Notes under the pieces: model-generated | Told to the model about the DNA's origin: nothing | Databases searched by the model: none | The model's input: only the letters and a program-made list of their open reading frames with translations | Translations under genes and position numbers: made by a program | DNA from: Brevipalpus yothersi | Lineage: Eukaryota; Arthropoda; Arachnida; Trombidiformes; Tenuipalpidae | Length of the DNA: 64,000 bases | NCBI GenBank assembly: GCA_003956705.1 | Contig: QZCP01000043.1 | Span: 47,236 to 111,235 of the forward strand | Direction of reading: 5' to 3' | Part shown: positions 1 through 13,161 of the stretch, piece by piece | Position numbering within the stretch: the first letter of the stretch is position 1 | Layout: each line of letters begins with the position of its first letter

Positions 1-29
1 AGTACTGATTGGAACTGAAGGGCAGAAGT

Positions 30-64
30 TGACGTCAGTTTAGGTGCGTGTGTTTCGCGCGAAA
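30..64. promoter_or_regulatory. CRE palindrome plus E2F palindrome (probable promoter edge)
   Basis: Positions 30-37 read TGACGTCA, the full palindromic cAMP-response element bound by CREB/ATF factors. Positions 53-64 read TTTCGCGCGAAA, a perfect 12-bp match to the symmetric E2F/DP consensus. The two sit 15 bp apart in otherwise AT-rich DNA where CpG is scarce. Such pairs are typical of promoters of proliferation or S-phase genes. Because the sites lie at the very edge of the window, the gene they would serve is probably to the left. Service to EB1 is unlikely because they lie beyond the 3' end of that gene. The sites are seen directly; the promoter role is inferred. Confidence 0.45.
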
Positions 65-466
65 TTAGCCGAAGAGTAATTTTTGATTCCATTAATGGAG
101 TTAAAGACAAGAAAATTGGGATAAAACTGACAATGGAGAACAAAAATAGCAAATGATACAGAGATAAACTAATAAGCGAGCAGGAATCATATATAAGTGG
201 TGGGAGATAAAATAGAGGTGGTCAATCGTCAAGATCTTTTGTTTTTCACTGGGTATCTTTTAAATGAAAATTTTCTTTTATCACAATTCAGTATATATTC
301 CGTCTAGATCAATGGAACATTTCCGGAAATACAGTCCTTCTGAGGGTGGTATGTTCACGATGTTGAATGAACGTAATATTAATGATAAATGTTTCCTTTC
401 GATGGGTGCTGGTTTGAACTTTTAAACAATCAAATTTTTCTCTTTTTCTTTCTCTATTTCTCTCTT
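65..466. other. Intergenic / EB1 3' UTR
   Basis: AT-rich sequence downstream of the EB1 stop codon (EB1 reads on the minus strand). Part of it must be the EB1 3' UTR. I saw no canonical minus-strand AATAAA here (TTTATT on the plus strand), so the cleavage site is not located. Confidence 0.5.
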
Positions 467-1761
467 TTAATATTCATCTTGACCTTCAGGAACCAATTCA
501 CCTTCTTCATGACCGTCTTCAGGCACTGCGAATCCTTCCTCGGTTGCGTAAAGTATGGTCAATATTTTATCAATAAGACCAGTGAGATCCTTTTCATCCC
601 CATTCTCATTTTCAGAGCTATGGCCTTGACATAGAATCTCGATGTCTCGTAATTTACCATAATAGAAATCTCTTTCACGCTCTAAACTTTCAACTGTCAA
701 TTTAAGTCCAGAAAGTTTCCCTTCCAACTCTCCAATCTGCCCATCACCTTGAGGGTGCGAGTTGGCACTAGTTCGTTGAGCACTAGTTCGAATACCGGAC
801 CTTTGGGTTGCTGCGGGACGATTCATCGGAGCTGCCCGAGCGACAGGCTTGGTCGTGGCCGCTTGTTTGGTGGGCATTCGAGTGGGCATGGTGAAACTAC
901 TGTTCGATGAGACCAGATTTCCTGACACTGCGGCACCTGATCCAAGAGGTACACCACCGCGAGCTTCGAGAGGAGCGTATTCGCGTCCATCATAATTGGC
1001 ATCGAAGAACTTCTTGAACCATTGTAAGAACTCGAAATTATCTTGGAATCGTCCTTTTACTAATCGATTAATGGGAATTTCCTGGACAAAAATAGGTAAG
1101 ATGAGATGAGAATATTTAATTTTTGGGCCAATAAAAAAGCGGACGCTAATGTGAGTAGCCCTCTAAGTATGTAATCATATTGCATCCATTCAAAAGAAGA
1201 AAAGAAGAAGGTTCTTTACCTTATCGCAACCGATTTTTTTGAAAGATGCCTGGACTAACTTGAAATTTTGAATGTATTCATGTTCCAAGTTGGTGCGAAA
1301 CTTGATTTTTTTGATGGCAACAGTACCGGGGAAGAGGAAATCCATAAATTGAGCGTATGCAGCTCCTATTTTGGGCAAGAAAAATAAACATGAATACAAT
1401 AGAAATATAGAATAGATAGATAGATAGATAGATAATGATGACATAAAAGTTTTCCTTCCCCTTTTCGCTCTTTTCTCTCTCTCTCAAACATACACACACA
1501 CACACACACAAATACAACAACTACAATTGAAAGATACAAGATGTACACACACATACACACACACAATCTCTCTCCATTTTGCAGTCCAAAGATATCTCTC
1601 CCTTATAAAAACTAACCAGAACATAGTTCCTCAATCTTCTTGTAACTTGATTGCAGACAGTCATTGACCCATCCGAGCATTTCGTGGCGGCTGAGATTCT
1701 CGGTAGAAGCTGAAGTAGCATAAACGTTAACACATTGATAACCTCCTTGAGTATCTGACAT
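467..1761 (-). CDS. EB1: Microtubule plus-end binding protein EB1 (MAPRE family), complete, 3 exons
   Basis: EB1 tracks growing microtubule plus ends and recruits other +TIPs, so it acts in the cytoplasm and on the spindle. Exons on the minus strand are 1761-1617, 1365-1220 and 1081-467. The intron phases agree (phase 1, then phase 0) and give 301 aa, close to other animal EB1 proteins (about 270-300). Residues 1-49 include VNVYATSASTENLSRHEML, and the end of exon 1 reads KKIEELCSG. Exon 2 gives GAAYAQFMDFLFPG and LEHEYIQNFK, and exon 3 starts IPINRLVKGRFQDNFEF; together these are the calponin-homology domain that binds the lattice. A basic, Ser/Thr/Pro-rich linker (about residues 149-205) follows. 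The EB-homology coiled coil starts near residue 215, with LTVESLERERDFYYGKLR and ILYATEEGFAVPE. The C-terminus is DEY, the position of the usual EEY/F motif recognised by CAP-Gly proteins. The start ATG at 1761 is the first in-frame one and gives a short N-terminal extension (MSDTQGGYQC) before the conserved VNVY. Intron 1 carries a TAGA repeat and CA/CT runs. Family assignment is essentially certain. Confidence 0.97.
1413..1434. repeat. (TAGA)n microsatellite in EB1 intron 1
   Basis: About five perfect tetranucleotide units inside the first intron of EB1, close to its 3' acceptor. A (CA)n run at about 1492-1511 and a second at 1550-1564 lie in the same intron, so the intron is largely simple sequence. 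Confidence 0.9.
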
Positions 1762-4437
1762 GGTGAGAGAGAGAGAGAGGTGTTGAGGGGCTTGCTATAT
1801 TTGATGATGATGATGATACACAATTGATTCAAATATTTAACTCAAAGTACACAGTGACAATAGTATCAATAATACTTTCAAATGCAAATGACACACAGTA
1901 TGAAAACACCCAAAATTATAATGAATCAATTTTTTTATTGAACCCTCACAAAAATCAGAAACGATGCGAGTTATGTGTAAAGAAAAATGCATGAATGACA
2001 AAGAGAGAGAGTAAAGTGAGAGAGAGAGCTTGTTTATTCTGCTTGTCTTTAATCTGGACCTTTAAACCGCAAGATGCCGCATACAGTTCCGTACACAGAT
2101 TTCACACTGATCAGTAGCCACTAGATCTCGCTAGTTGTCCATGTCCCGGGACGTTTTGTAGTTTCCACAGAATTGAGTTGGGATTGCACCAATTTTGGGC
2201 AATAATATTGCCCTCAGGCGACGGCCGGCAAGAGAGAGAGAGGCAAAAATTTTCATGTGTGTATGAGAGTTAAAAGCCTCTCTCTCTCATCCCCCATCTC
2301 TTTCTGGACTCTCTCTCTTTTACTGTAGCTCTATGTAAATTTAAATACTTTTAAAGCCTCTCTCTCTCTCTCTTTCTTGAATTCTCGATGCTCTCTGTTG
2401 CCGGCTCCTTGGCGTTCCTCTTTTTTTTCCTTGAGGCCAAATTCCGTGAATTCTGGCGGGAAATCTTGATGACTTTCTTTGTGAGCAAAGTGAGATGGAG
2501 AGAGAGAAAAAGCAGGCCAGAATACGATTAGATGTACAACCAGGCCATGGTGTGATGGGCGCGACGAGGCAAGAGAGAGAGAGAGAGAGAGAATCACTTT
2601 TTCTGAGAAAAGTAGCATTTTTCCTCGAAAAATACAATCCTCGAGCATTTTTTTTTCGTTCTCTCTGGAGGCTCTACTTATGCACACTGATCCTGTTTCT
2701 CACCATGGGCTGATGAACGGATTAAGCTGATAATATATGACCACTCAAAATGGGTCGCATATGTGTTGCTTAGCATGCATTGGTGTGTGTGAGTAGATGA
2801 AGGAAGAGAGAGCAAAAATTTTGCCCAAAGAAAACGGATTTTCGAAGTAAAACCGATTTACTTGGAGAACTCATGCTGTTAATAGATGGACCCCTTTCCT
2901 GGTTAAAGATACAATGGTATTGCATACATGTGAAGCAAATGACCAGAATTTCGAAAGAGTGAAGCCAAAAAAATGCATAAGACAATCGAAATTCAGGAGA
3001 GTGTAAAATTGAGCAAACATTGGAAAAAAGAGTTGGCACGATGTTTAAATAGGTAATCAAACTATCAGAGTAATTTTAAGTTTCCCATTTTCACATTTGT
3101 CTAACGATAATGTCTTTCTGTGTGTGTAAACGTTTTTCATGATGAATGAGCAAGATGATAGAATGGGAAATCATTTTCATCTATCTTTTCCTTTTCCCAA
3201 ATTGGCTATTCTGTCTCATACTTTTTCACCCATAATCGGTATATCCACAGACACACACACATATATATACAGTCCAATGGATGCTTCAATGGCCAGTGTG
3301 AAAAGTTTATATAGCAGAAGTTAACTGTTAAGAGGAGTCTACTTTCCGTTTCAATGATGATGAATGAGCAGTTAGAAAAGACATGCTAATAGATAGCCGC
3401 ATATGGCCGGTTAAATGGACAGACAGTGAAAGAGTCAAAAATCGATGTCCAAGTGTGTATGATTGGTGCTAACAAGCCAACGATTGAAAGGGAGAGAGAG
3501 AGAGAGAGAATGATCAATTGGACATGAGTTGTTGTACGAGAGATAAAATAGATTTTACCAAGAGTCCAATAGGATAATGATTGTGTGTGTGTGAGAAAGA
3601 TAGAGGATTCCAAATGAACAAGTTTCACTTTTCACGCTGTTCCTGTTTCAACTATTCACTCATTTTGACCATTTTCAATCCATATCATTCATTCACTTCT
3701 TTTCAGCTTCACTCTCGTTACCATAAGATATACACAGACCAGAATACATGCCAGCAGGACATCTTTTCTCTCTCTCTCTCTCTCTCTCTCTATGGATGGT
3801 CCCTTAATCTGAATATCCTGTTGGTTTGCCAAAGATATTTCCGGCACAATAAAAGGGCTCCCAAAATTCATTATACCAAAAAAAGAGAGCGAAATTTTCA
3901 CTCTTTTTATCTATTCCTTTTCCACACACACATACACACTTACTTGACTGTTACCGTGAATGTTAGTAGTATCAGTTTTTCCATTTCATTCTCATTCATA
4001 GCCAATCTTTCACAGTCCACAAGAACGCTACTGGAATGATTGACACTTTTTCCGAGTATCGGCTGTTACGACGTCCTGGTGTCCCAAAGTCCCAAAACCA
4101 AGCCAAGCAAGACAATACGATAAGCCTCAACGAGTGTGCCTATATGTATACATGTATCTATCTACTAGATGGCCATAGATCTTAGAAGAAGAAGAAAAAG
4201 GCAATAGTTTTCTCTCTCTCTCTCTTTTACCTCCTCCTTCTCCTCCTCCATAATTCTCCAGACCACTTCAAGTTCCAGAGCCCATTTCGAATAGGCCCAG
4301 AGGAAGAAGAAGTGATCACCAAGATGCAGCAAAAATATCATGATCGCATGGTCGCCTACTGAGGAAAGAATTTTTTTTGCTTATTCCTTTTCCATTTACT
4401 TCTGCTTCTTCTTCTTCTTAAATTTTTGATTTTCTCA

Positions 4438-4478
<41 letters not shown>

Positions 4479-7334
4479 TTTTCTTCTCTTCACTCTCAGT
4501 AAAAATTTCAACTTTTTTCCCGCACTTTTTTTGCATGCCCAAGCCCGCATATAATGGTGAGAGAAGAGAGAATCGCAAAGAAAGTAAGACGCATATTGAA
4601 GCTAAATTCTTTTTATCAGAAAATACGATTTATATAATGCTCTTGTGTCGAGGTGATTTAGTTAAGCTACTTGTAATGAACATTGGCTGATAAAGGAAAG
4701 ATGTTTCCAGAAAAAGTATCAGCAATCAGCATACTTCACATGTGTGTGTGTGCAGTAATTTGAAATTGAACCAGACTGATAGACCAGATAGAAAGAGGAA
4801 GAGAGAGGAAGAGTAGACTTGATATGATTAGAGAGAAAAAAACCTTGCAAATTCATCAGTCGTGTCCTTGTGTCTCGAGTTACTCTCTTATATTCTCTTC
4901 ATCTTCTTCCCTGTTTCACTTGATTCAAATCGCCAGTTTTAATAGTGTAGACACTGTTTAGTCAGCAGTTTTAATTGCACATGATAAACTACCGGATCAA
5001 GACGGTTTCAGTTAAATACGTATCGATCCTTGAGTCAATCCACCAGTTTCACTCTTTCTCTCTCTCCTCATATTTCATCCTCCTTCTCTCTCATCTTTTT
5101 CTCATCATCTTTAGCATGTGTCTTCTCTTTTTATCCTTCATCAGACTTTCACTTCAACACTTGCAATCCTGCACAATATTCATTGTAACAATATTATCTT
5201 CTTCTTTCTCTCCCTTTGATGGTGCATAAAAGGAAAGGTATTGGACTGACTGATTATCTGGTGTGTTCATTAATGCAGATAACGAAAAATTGTGAGAGAG
5301 AAAGTGATGAAGAGAAAAAAAGGGGCCGATAATTGAAACAAGTGAAAAATGTCTCATAAAAATTGTATCTGATGATTAGAGAGAAAGAGAGAGAAAGAAA
5401 GAGAAAGAAAGAGAGAGAGAGAGAGAGAAGAATAATCAGCGAAAAATATTGGTGAGAGGAAAAGAATTGAATTGATAAGAAATAGTTTGGAGAAAGAGGA
5501 AAGAATGAGAGAAGTGAAACTGATATATTTAGTGAGTGAGAGAGAGAGAGAGAGAGAGAGACTGATATCGAGTGATGATGATTTGTCTATCCATGTCACA
5601 ATGGCGTGTTTGTGGTCTAAGCGGAGGAATAAAGGACGATTATTTCCCTGTATCTTCGCTATAAAATAGTTTAGTTAACAAATTGGGTCAACGATGTGTT
5701 TCCATATCGTAAAAGTTAATCTACTCGACTGTAGCAAGAGCAATGTGCTAACCAGATCATCTGATCATTCCATTTGCACTCGATCCAGCGACACAATTAG
5801 GCCGATTCTATTCCTACTTATCGATGAGCCGACAGGCGAACCAAAGAGAAAGAGAGAGAAAGAAAGAAAGAGGAAGAGAGAGAGATCAAGAGAGATGAGG
5901 ATAATGTCGATTGATGCGATTTCCAGGCTTATATCGAGGTACATATATTGGTGTTAGATAGATAGCTTCGTCGATTTTTATATATTAACACTTGCTCTCC
6001 TTCACGATTGGCATTACCTTGCTGCTTATGCTTTTCATCCACAAATGACTAGTCAAACTATCATCATTATGCTTACATCACCCAAAAAGTGAGGCCCACT
6101 TTTTTCCGGCTTCTCAACGTACACACTATTTTTTGATAACGATTTGTGAGCGAAAAATTTTTTTGTTGATAAAATTCAGCAAAATTCAAATATTTTCGCT
6201 TTATTCTCAGCTTAAATTGAAGGAGAGAGAGAGAGATAAAGATATCGAAATCAAAATGAAAATAAATAAATAAATTGATAAGCTGAAATATGCTCATGAA
6301 TTTTGAATCCTGATCTGATAGCTGTGAGAGAGAAGAGAAAGCCTTCAAAATTCACTTCCCCAGGCAACAGTGAAACGATCATCTTTTTCCTCTCTCTTCA
6401 AGTGATGTATGCTGTGAACAATTGATACAAGTAAATTGCGATTCCCTTTTTGTCTAGCATTTGTAATTTCTCGCTCTCTTTCTCTTTCTCTGTTACTCTC
6501 TGTTTCTCTCTTGGTGAGGCTTTCAATATGATTATATGATGATTAGATGATCATTGTAATTTGCGATCGATATCAACAAGCAAGCAACAAGTGAAACAAG
6601 TGAAAGCGATGTCAGAGGGAAGGGAAGAGAAAAAAATTTATCTTCTTGGTGAGGAATAGTTACAGAGAAAGAGATAGATAGAGAGAGAGAGCCTTTCATC
6701 ATGAAATCGTCGATGATGGACATGAAGGTTTCTCCATGCTATCTCTCTTTCTTCCTTTATCTCCCTCTCTCTCTATCTCTCTGTGAATTTTAGTTACTTT
6801 GTTACAAGCAAGTTGCTAGGCTGATCGTGATACAGTGGGCATCAATTGCAGCTATAACATGATGGAGCGAAAGAAAAAAAAGGAGAGAACAAAAAAGAAG
6901 GAAAATAGTGGGAGGAGGGAGAGAGAAATGATCGGATTGTGATGAGGATGCTTATCAGTGGGAAGAATGAATTGATGTGATATTTTTTTCTCACATAATA
7001 TTGTGGACATGAAATGGAGTCAATTTTAGAGGAAAAAGTTCATTTTGTTGATAATGTATTATTATTTTTTTCTCATTTCTCATGCTTAATCAGTACAATG
7101 AGCTGGTGTTTGACAATTAATGGATATTTTTTTGGCGGTAACATAAATTACACAATCAAGCCAACATTATTTCCATCTCTTATTTTGCCTCCAACTACAT
7201 TTATTCACTTTTCTCTTTCACATAGATATTTTCTCGCCCACATCTTTTCATCTAGAATTTCTGAATCTGATCCCAATTCTTTATCTCTTCTCACCAGCTT
7301 CCACACATACACATGATGAAACAAAACGTTCACT

Positions 7335-7337
<3 letters not shown>
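1762..7337. other. Upstream flank of EB1 and intergenic DNA, no supported gene
   Basis: The EB1 5' UTR and promoter must start here. The least repetitive part is 2050-2230, a plausible first-exon/promoter zone. At 2456-2463 the sequence GCGGGAAA (TTTCCCGC on the minus strand) matches the E2F half consensus about 700 bp upstream of the EB1 start. The rest is AT-rich with short GA/CT runs (for example 2572-2591, 3488-3507, 4437-4478, 5414-5428, 5539-5561). Reading frames here are encoded mainly by dinucleotide repeats (Ser-Leu or Arg-Glu runs) and look spurious. Confidence 0.6.

Positions 7338-7402
<65 letters not shown>
7338..7402 (+). repeat. (CT)n microsatellite, about 65 bp
   Basis: Perfect CT dinucleotide run ending in TTTT. 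No partner GA tract lies within 300 bp, so this is one of the solitary tracts. Confidence 0.97.
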
Positions 7403-7404
<2 letters not shown>

Positions 7405-8685
7405 GCTCACTTTCTTAAATGAATTCGACTAGACACGTTCTGGTATCAAATGTAACTCACATTAGCATTCAAATTCTTTTTTAACCGTTAAACTTTATCT
7501 TCTTTCTCTTATCCGGATGAAGAATCTGAGAAAAAATAAAATTACTCATCTCTTTCAGCTTATACAAGCAGATTAGTAGCAGCTATATCAAATGTCCGCG
7601 TCATTGACTTCACTTGAGTAGTTCAAACGATTCGGCAAAAGGCCAAGCTCATGGGCATTATCACTTGGGAAGCTGGCGAAATATGATGATATGATTAAAC
7701 TGATGGAAGTGAGAGAGAGAGAAAGAGAGGAAGAGAGATGAAAGAAACTAGAAACGCAATAATGAACAAAACACTCCAGAACAATGGACATTTTATGATA
7801 ACATTTTGTATATATTTTTCTTGCTTATTTTCTCTTTTTTTGATAAAATATCGCTGAGCATACATTTTTTCCCGGTATTTAACGGTATTTATAAGAGCAA
7901 TATTGGTGCTCGGAATCACAATTGATCATCATCATCAATAGCATCTTCAATGATTCTCATCTTCTGTAAGTGTTTAGTGTACAACCTAAAATATTACAAA
8001 AACAATTGAATACACAAAACTAAAGAGGAAAAAAACGAAAATTTCATCGTGAACAGACATGTTTTGTTTTTTTTTCTTCCTATTATTTTATCTATTATTG
8101 ACTGTCATCAAATACGGTCGACAAACATGATCATATGGGATCAAGTGTTTCATCATATATATTGATATTTAAACCTAAACCATAGAAAGAATAATAATTG
8201 CTTCCCATAGCTTTTTAGTACCAGTAACCAAAAAACCTGAAACATTTTCACACTATTGAATAACAATGATAGTAATTATACAACCAATGTACACGGATGA
8301 ATGATGATACATTTACATACATACATCATCATGATTATTTGGCAACATATTGGGCGAAGAAAAGGGCCAAAAACCTTAACCCCAACACCAGCCCCTTCGA
8401 GAAGTTGTGCTTTTTTAATTTTCTTCATTCTCTCTACTGTATTACTACTACATGGTAGCTACCATGGTACTAGTGTGAAACTACCAGAATAATCCGCATC
8501 TACGGAATTATTCTTATTCTCTCTTGGAAACCAGTGTTTTTCTGATCGTAAGCATGAGGCACTCTCTTACTCGCGCGCTCATTTGATGCCAAAGCAAAGG
8601 CCAAGCATTCCCAACAGCCGATAAGATGATCCGTTATCTGGCAAAGATAATGCACCACTTTCAGAAAAAGAGGAGAAAGAGAGAA

Positions 8686-8736
<51 letters not shown>

Positions 8737-11271
8737 AAGAATATCTTGTTCTGCAGTAGATGAAGATGACGATCAGAATGGCATTTAAATGGGAATAGAT
8801 TGAGGATATCACTTTCTGTCAGTGTGAAAAAAAGCTCAATTGAATTCTCGAATGCTGACTAACTAACTAACAACTGAACTCAACTTTTATCCAATCTTAC
8901 TTTCTCTTTCTCTCTCTTTCTTCTCTCGGGTATATGTGTGTTTCCACAGTAGTTGGCAAAATTTTGTCTCTTCTTTCTCTCTTTCACATGTCCAATGAGA
9001 GATGGATGAGTATGGTACAGGAAGAAAATGATGAAGATGGAAGAGAGAAAGAAAGATGAGCAGATTATTATCACTTTCTCTCTCTCTTTCTCTCTTTCTT
9101 TCTTTCATACTTTCTTCTTCATCCTCATCTGTTCGATAGTCTTCCTCTTTTTTCCTCCTCCTTCACCAACAAGTATCCCATTGCGTGTACACAGCACTTT
9201 CACTGATGTATATTTTTTGTTCTTCTTCCTCCGTCAACTATACATATGATGACCATAAAACTATTACCGTATTCATTAAGTCACGAATCATTTGATGATG
9301 AAATAAGCCGAATTCCATTCATGATCTATTATCATATGTCTGTCCCAGGCCATGAATTCATTGTGGGAATACTTCATCTTTCTTTTTTTCTTTTTTCTCT
9401 TTCATCTTGTCCCATTAATAAGACCAATCATTGGGCCATTTACACAGTGATCGAATTCTCAGACATACACCCCAGTAGCAATATTTTCGTGTGTACCCTA
9501 AACGAAGAGAGTAAAAAATTGAACCATTATTTAGCTTTTCGTGTGGCTCTGTATCACCAATTTTTCACCTTGCTCCCCATCAAAATAACGTGATTCTGAT
9601 AACTATCATGAGAATAAATTCTCTACTGATTTTCTGGAAGGTATCTCCTCTCTCTATCTCTCTCTCCCTCCCTCTTTCCCTCCTCCCATCTTACCGATAA
9701 CTTGTTGCAATCAATAGTCATTAGCCCTTTTTGATAGCCCAAAATGATGCTAATTTTACTGAATAGATAGTAAGAAAAGTTCATAAAATCGGGCCTCCGT
9801 AAAGTAGTATCACAACCAGGAGCTCGATATTATCCATTGATCCAGGATCACATTAAATGTGGACACTTGCTCAATCTTTTCTCAAGGTATTGCAACGAAT
9901 ACACACATACAGCCATGTACTGCCATGTATCCAAAAGTGAGGGCTTACAGCATTACCTGAATTTCTTTCTCACCAGCATCTTTTATACATCTTTTTTTTC
10001 TCTTTCCTTTTTTTGCATCATTTTTTCCCTCTTTATTGTTTCTCCCCTCGAGCGATCATTCCAACAGCTACTGTCCAACTCACAATTCTTGCCATCAAAG
10101 TTTGTCAAAAAAGGTATTCATGAACGATCACTGACGATCTGACGTTGATCTTTGACGCTGTTGGATGGACATGAGGGAAGATGATGGAGAGAGAAAGATA
10201 CGAGATAGATATGCGATACATGTGAAACGATGAAACGAAGATGCTGTAATTGGATAGAATAGTATATATATATATATATATTCTTCATCGGTCTTCATTT
10301 GAATCCACGGGAAAAGATGGAGGAAAAAGCTTGGTTCAAAAATGAATAAACGGGGTACGTGCATGTATATATATATATATTTTATTTTTTTAAAAGCATT
10401 CCCCCATCCAATAAGCATGGAACACTAACAGCTCGTATTCCAGTAATTTATGTATCTTATGGCCATGATGATTTAAAGAGAAGATAATGAAACGGGAAAA
10501 GATGGATTGCTGTGAGATCAAGTCAGCTGTATGAACGGGAGATGTCCAAGCCGATGATTTATTCAAGAGTGTACCGATATTCTGAAAATTTCGTTTTAAT
10601 GTGCGTATATGTTTGTACAATTTTTCAAATGTTTACAAAATTAATCACAAAGAATGCGAATTGCTGGTCAAGAAAAAAAATGCGAGAGAGAATTTTTTCT
10701 TACTTTTATCATTCAAAACAAGCAAGTTTAATTTTATCTCCAATAATTCTTTTTCTCATGAGAGTGACTTTTACATTCCTTTTTATCTTTTTTCTCAAAA
10801 AAACGATCGGAACAGCTCATAAAATGGAAACACACTCACACAAAATCAGTCAATAATTTGATATGTGTGTCCATGAGAATCTTTCCTTGAATGAAAATAC
10901 TGTCTATTCTGATGGAAAGGTGTACAGAAGGATATAAAATTGTTGATTCAATGGCTTGACTCTTTTTTTTACACCGATTTTGAACTTTAATCTGATAATT
11001 TCTACCAAACCAGACGAAAAATAATTAAGATTAAAGGAATTATCGAACCTTTTTGGAGGAGAAAATCTTTTTTTCCTCCTCCATCTGAAGTGCAGTTTAT
11101 TAACGACAAAATTGCTCAGAAATCCGATAAATATCGAAAAATTCGGGTATTAAAAAAACTGAACGCTTTTGTATCCTTAATTACATGCTTTTAATCAAAT
11201 TCCACATTTTTATTTGAACTACAAAACTTTTTCATAAGAAGCTTTAAAGCACCAAAACAGAGCACAATTCT

Positions 11272-11274
<3 letters not shown>
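7403..11274. other. Intergenic DNA, no supported gene
   Basis: AT-rich sequence with an interrupted GA tract (8671-8739), a CT-rich patch at 9080-9105, and TA-dinucleotide runs at 10262-10280 and 10366-10380. A plus-strand frame at 9246-9593 (115 aa) is not repeat-coded, but it lacks recognisable domains, splice support or a signal peptide, so I do not call it. A 16-bp palindrome lies at 8451-8466. Confidence 0.6.

Positions 11275-11331
<57 letters not shown>
11275..11331 (+). repeat. (CT)n microsatellite, first arm of a CT/GA pair
   Basis: About 57 bp of CT. A GA tract follows 298 bp downstream (11629-11664), so the two are inverted complements and could pair in a transcript. Confidence 0.97.
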
Positions 11332-11335
<4 letters not shown>

Positions 11336-11623
11336 TCGGGGAACATCTTCCCATAATTCGAAAGATTGTCCTTAGTACTTGAAAGGAAGAGAAAAGAGAG
11401 AACAGAGAAGAGAAAGTCATCAGGGTTAAGCATGCATAATAAAATTAATTGTTATACTTTATGAGTGGATGGAAACAATTAGTCGAAATATCTTTGACAA
11501 GTACATCTCAAGGCGAAGAATTGTTCTTCTTCTTTCATGGATGCTCTCATGTGCAAATAGTGTTTCCACGTCATCGAAATCAAATCTGTTGTCTCTCTAT
11601 ATAAACTTGAGGCCAAAGTTCAC

Positions 11624-11628
<5 letters not shown>

Positions 11629-11664
<36 letters not shown>
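11629..11664 (+). repeat. (GA)n microsatellite, second arm of a CT/GA pair
   Basis: About 36 bp of GA, the complement-strand partner of the CT tract at 11275-11331. Confidence 0.97.
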
Positions 11665-11667
<3 letters not shown>

Positions 11668-12606
11668 AGATGAAGATTTGCTGCCGTTCCAAATTCTTTT
11701 CCTGGATAAGCTTCCTCAGCGTCAAGAGAGTGTATCATGTAACTGAATGTCTGCCATAGAAAGAATTGAATCAACAGGACAAGAGAGAGAGAGAGAGGAA
11801 AAATATCAAGATAGGTATTGATAGAGAGTAGATATTGATGTTTTTCCATCAACACCACCCACATATTGGATGGACTAAAGAAGGGGCTTATTGAATGGTA
11901 GCTTATGTAACCAAAATGATTTCATTTCTCATATCCACAAAATATGCTTCTATCCAAAAAGGGTTCTGTTTCAAGCTGCTTGCTGATCACCCAGTCATTT
12001 GAGTGGATTAAGGAAATATTGTGGAGACTCATACATTGAGAGTCCAGGGTAAGTGGGTCAATATTTTTATGAGAGAGAGAGAGAGAGAGAGATGAGTAAG
12101 ACTATTAAATCAAATGAATAACTAACAAGCATCGGATTAGTGTAAATTGGTTATTAAGAAAAAATGCTTCAGAAACTCAATTTTTCATCATCATTTCGGT
12201 TGTTCACACAAAAACAGTGAGAGAAAAAGCAATATTGGAATATTTTTTCCTCTCAAAAGGAGAGAAAAAATTTCTCTTCCTTCTACTCATCAATATGAAC
12301 ACCAACTGTGTTTTGTACTTAAGTACTGCTTTCGAATCATCATCCACTTCAATCCTTTTTCAATGATACATCGAAATTGATATAAATTATCGAATCAGTT
12401 GAATACCCATGAAACCAGCTTGTGTAGTGGTGTAGAAACGCATATGTGTATACTTTTCTCTTTCTGTTCTGATATGGTGATTAGAATTCATTTAAAAACC
12501 AAAAATTCAAATTGAAGGTAATTATCTGAATTGGTATCGATTTTGAACACTTTTCCGGTCAATCTTTCGAAAAATCAATTGAAAATTGGGTATTCTAGAA
12601 TATTCT

Positions 12607-12607
<1 letters not shown>

Positions 12608-12652
<45 letters not shown>
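12608..12652 (+). repeat. (GA)n microsatellite, about 45 bp
   Basis: Uninterrupted GA run. The nearest CT tract is about 440 bp downstream (13091), so the order is opposite to the common CT-then-GA pairs. Confidence 0.97.
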
Positions 12653-12656
<4 letters not shown>

Positions 12657-13088
12657 AAAAAAGTTTAGCAAAACAGAAGGTTAAGTTCATTAGCATCAAT
12701 CGAACATGGAATGATAAGAAGAAATCAAATGCGTGTTCTTTTGATAGAGAGGATTCTTAAATAGACTTTCTCACGAATCTTTTTATCTTCCAATCATTCA
12801 ATTGAAACCATTTACACACAAACAAAGGGTAGCATCTTTACAAGTTAAATTTTGAAGCCTCATAACATTTTGGAATAGATTATAAGGGAACCCATCTGGT
12901 TGCATGATGAAACCAGAAAATGTCATTTTCTATCAATGATGAAGTTGACGATGATTCAACGAATCTGTTGAATGCTAGACACACTCAGTCTCTCCCTTTC
13001 GCACACACTTGAAAACGCCTAGACAGAACTCAGCCAGCTAGTATATTCTCTGTGATTTCGAATTCACCTTCACCCTTCGTCTATCTCC

Positions 13089-13090
<2 letters not shown>

Positions 13091-13161
<71 letters not shown>
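13091..13161 (+). repeat. (CT)n followed by (TTTC)n compound microsatellite
   Basis: About 50 bp of CT passes into about five TTTC units at 13141-13161, a compound tract that suggests mutation from the dinucleotide. Confidence 0.96.

Noticed and set aside
9246..9593. 115-codon plus-strand frame
   Set aside because: Not repeat-coded but without a domain, signal peptide, splice structure or homology I can recognise; such lengths arise by chance in 64 kb on six frames.
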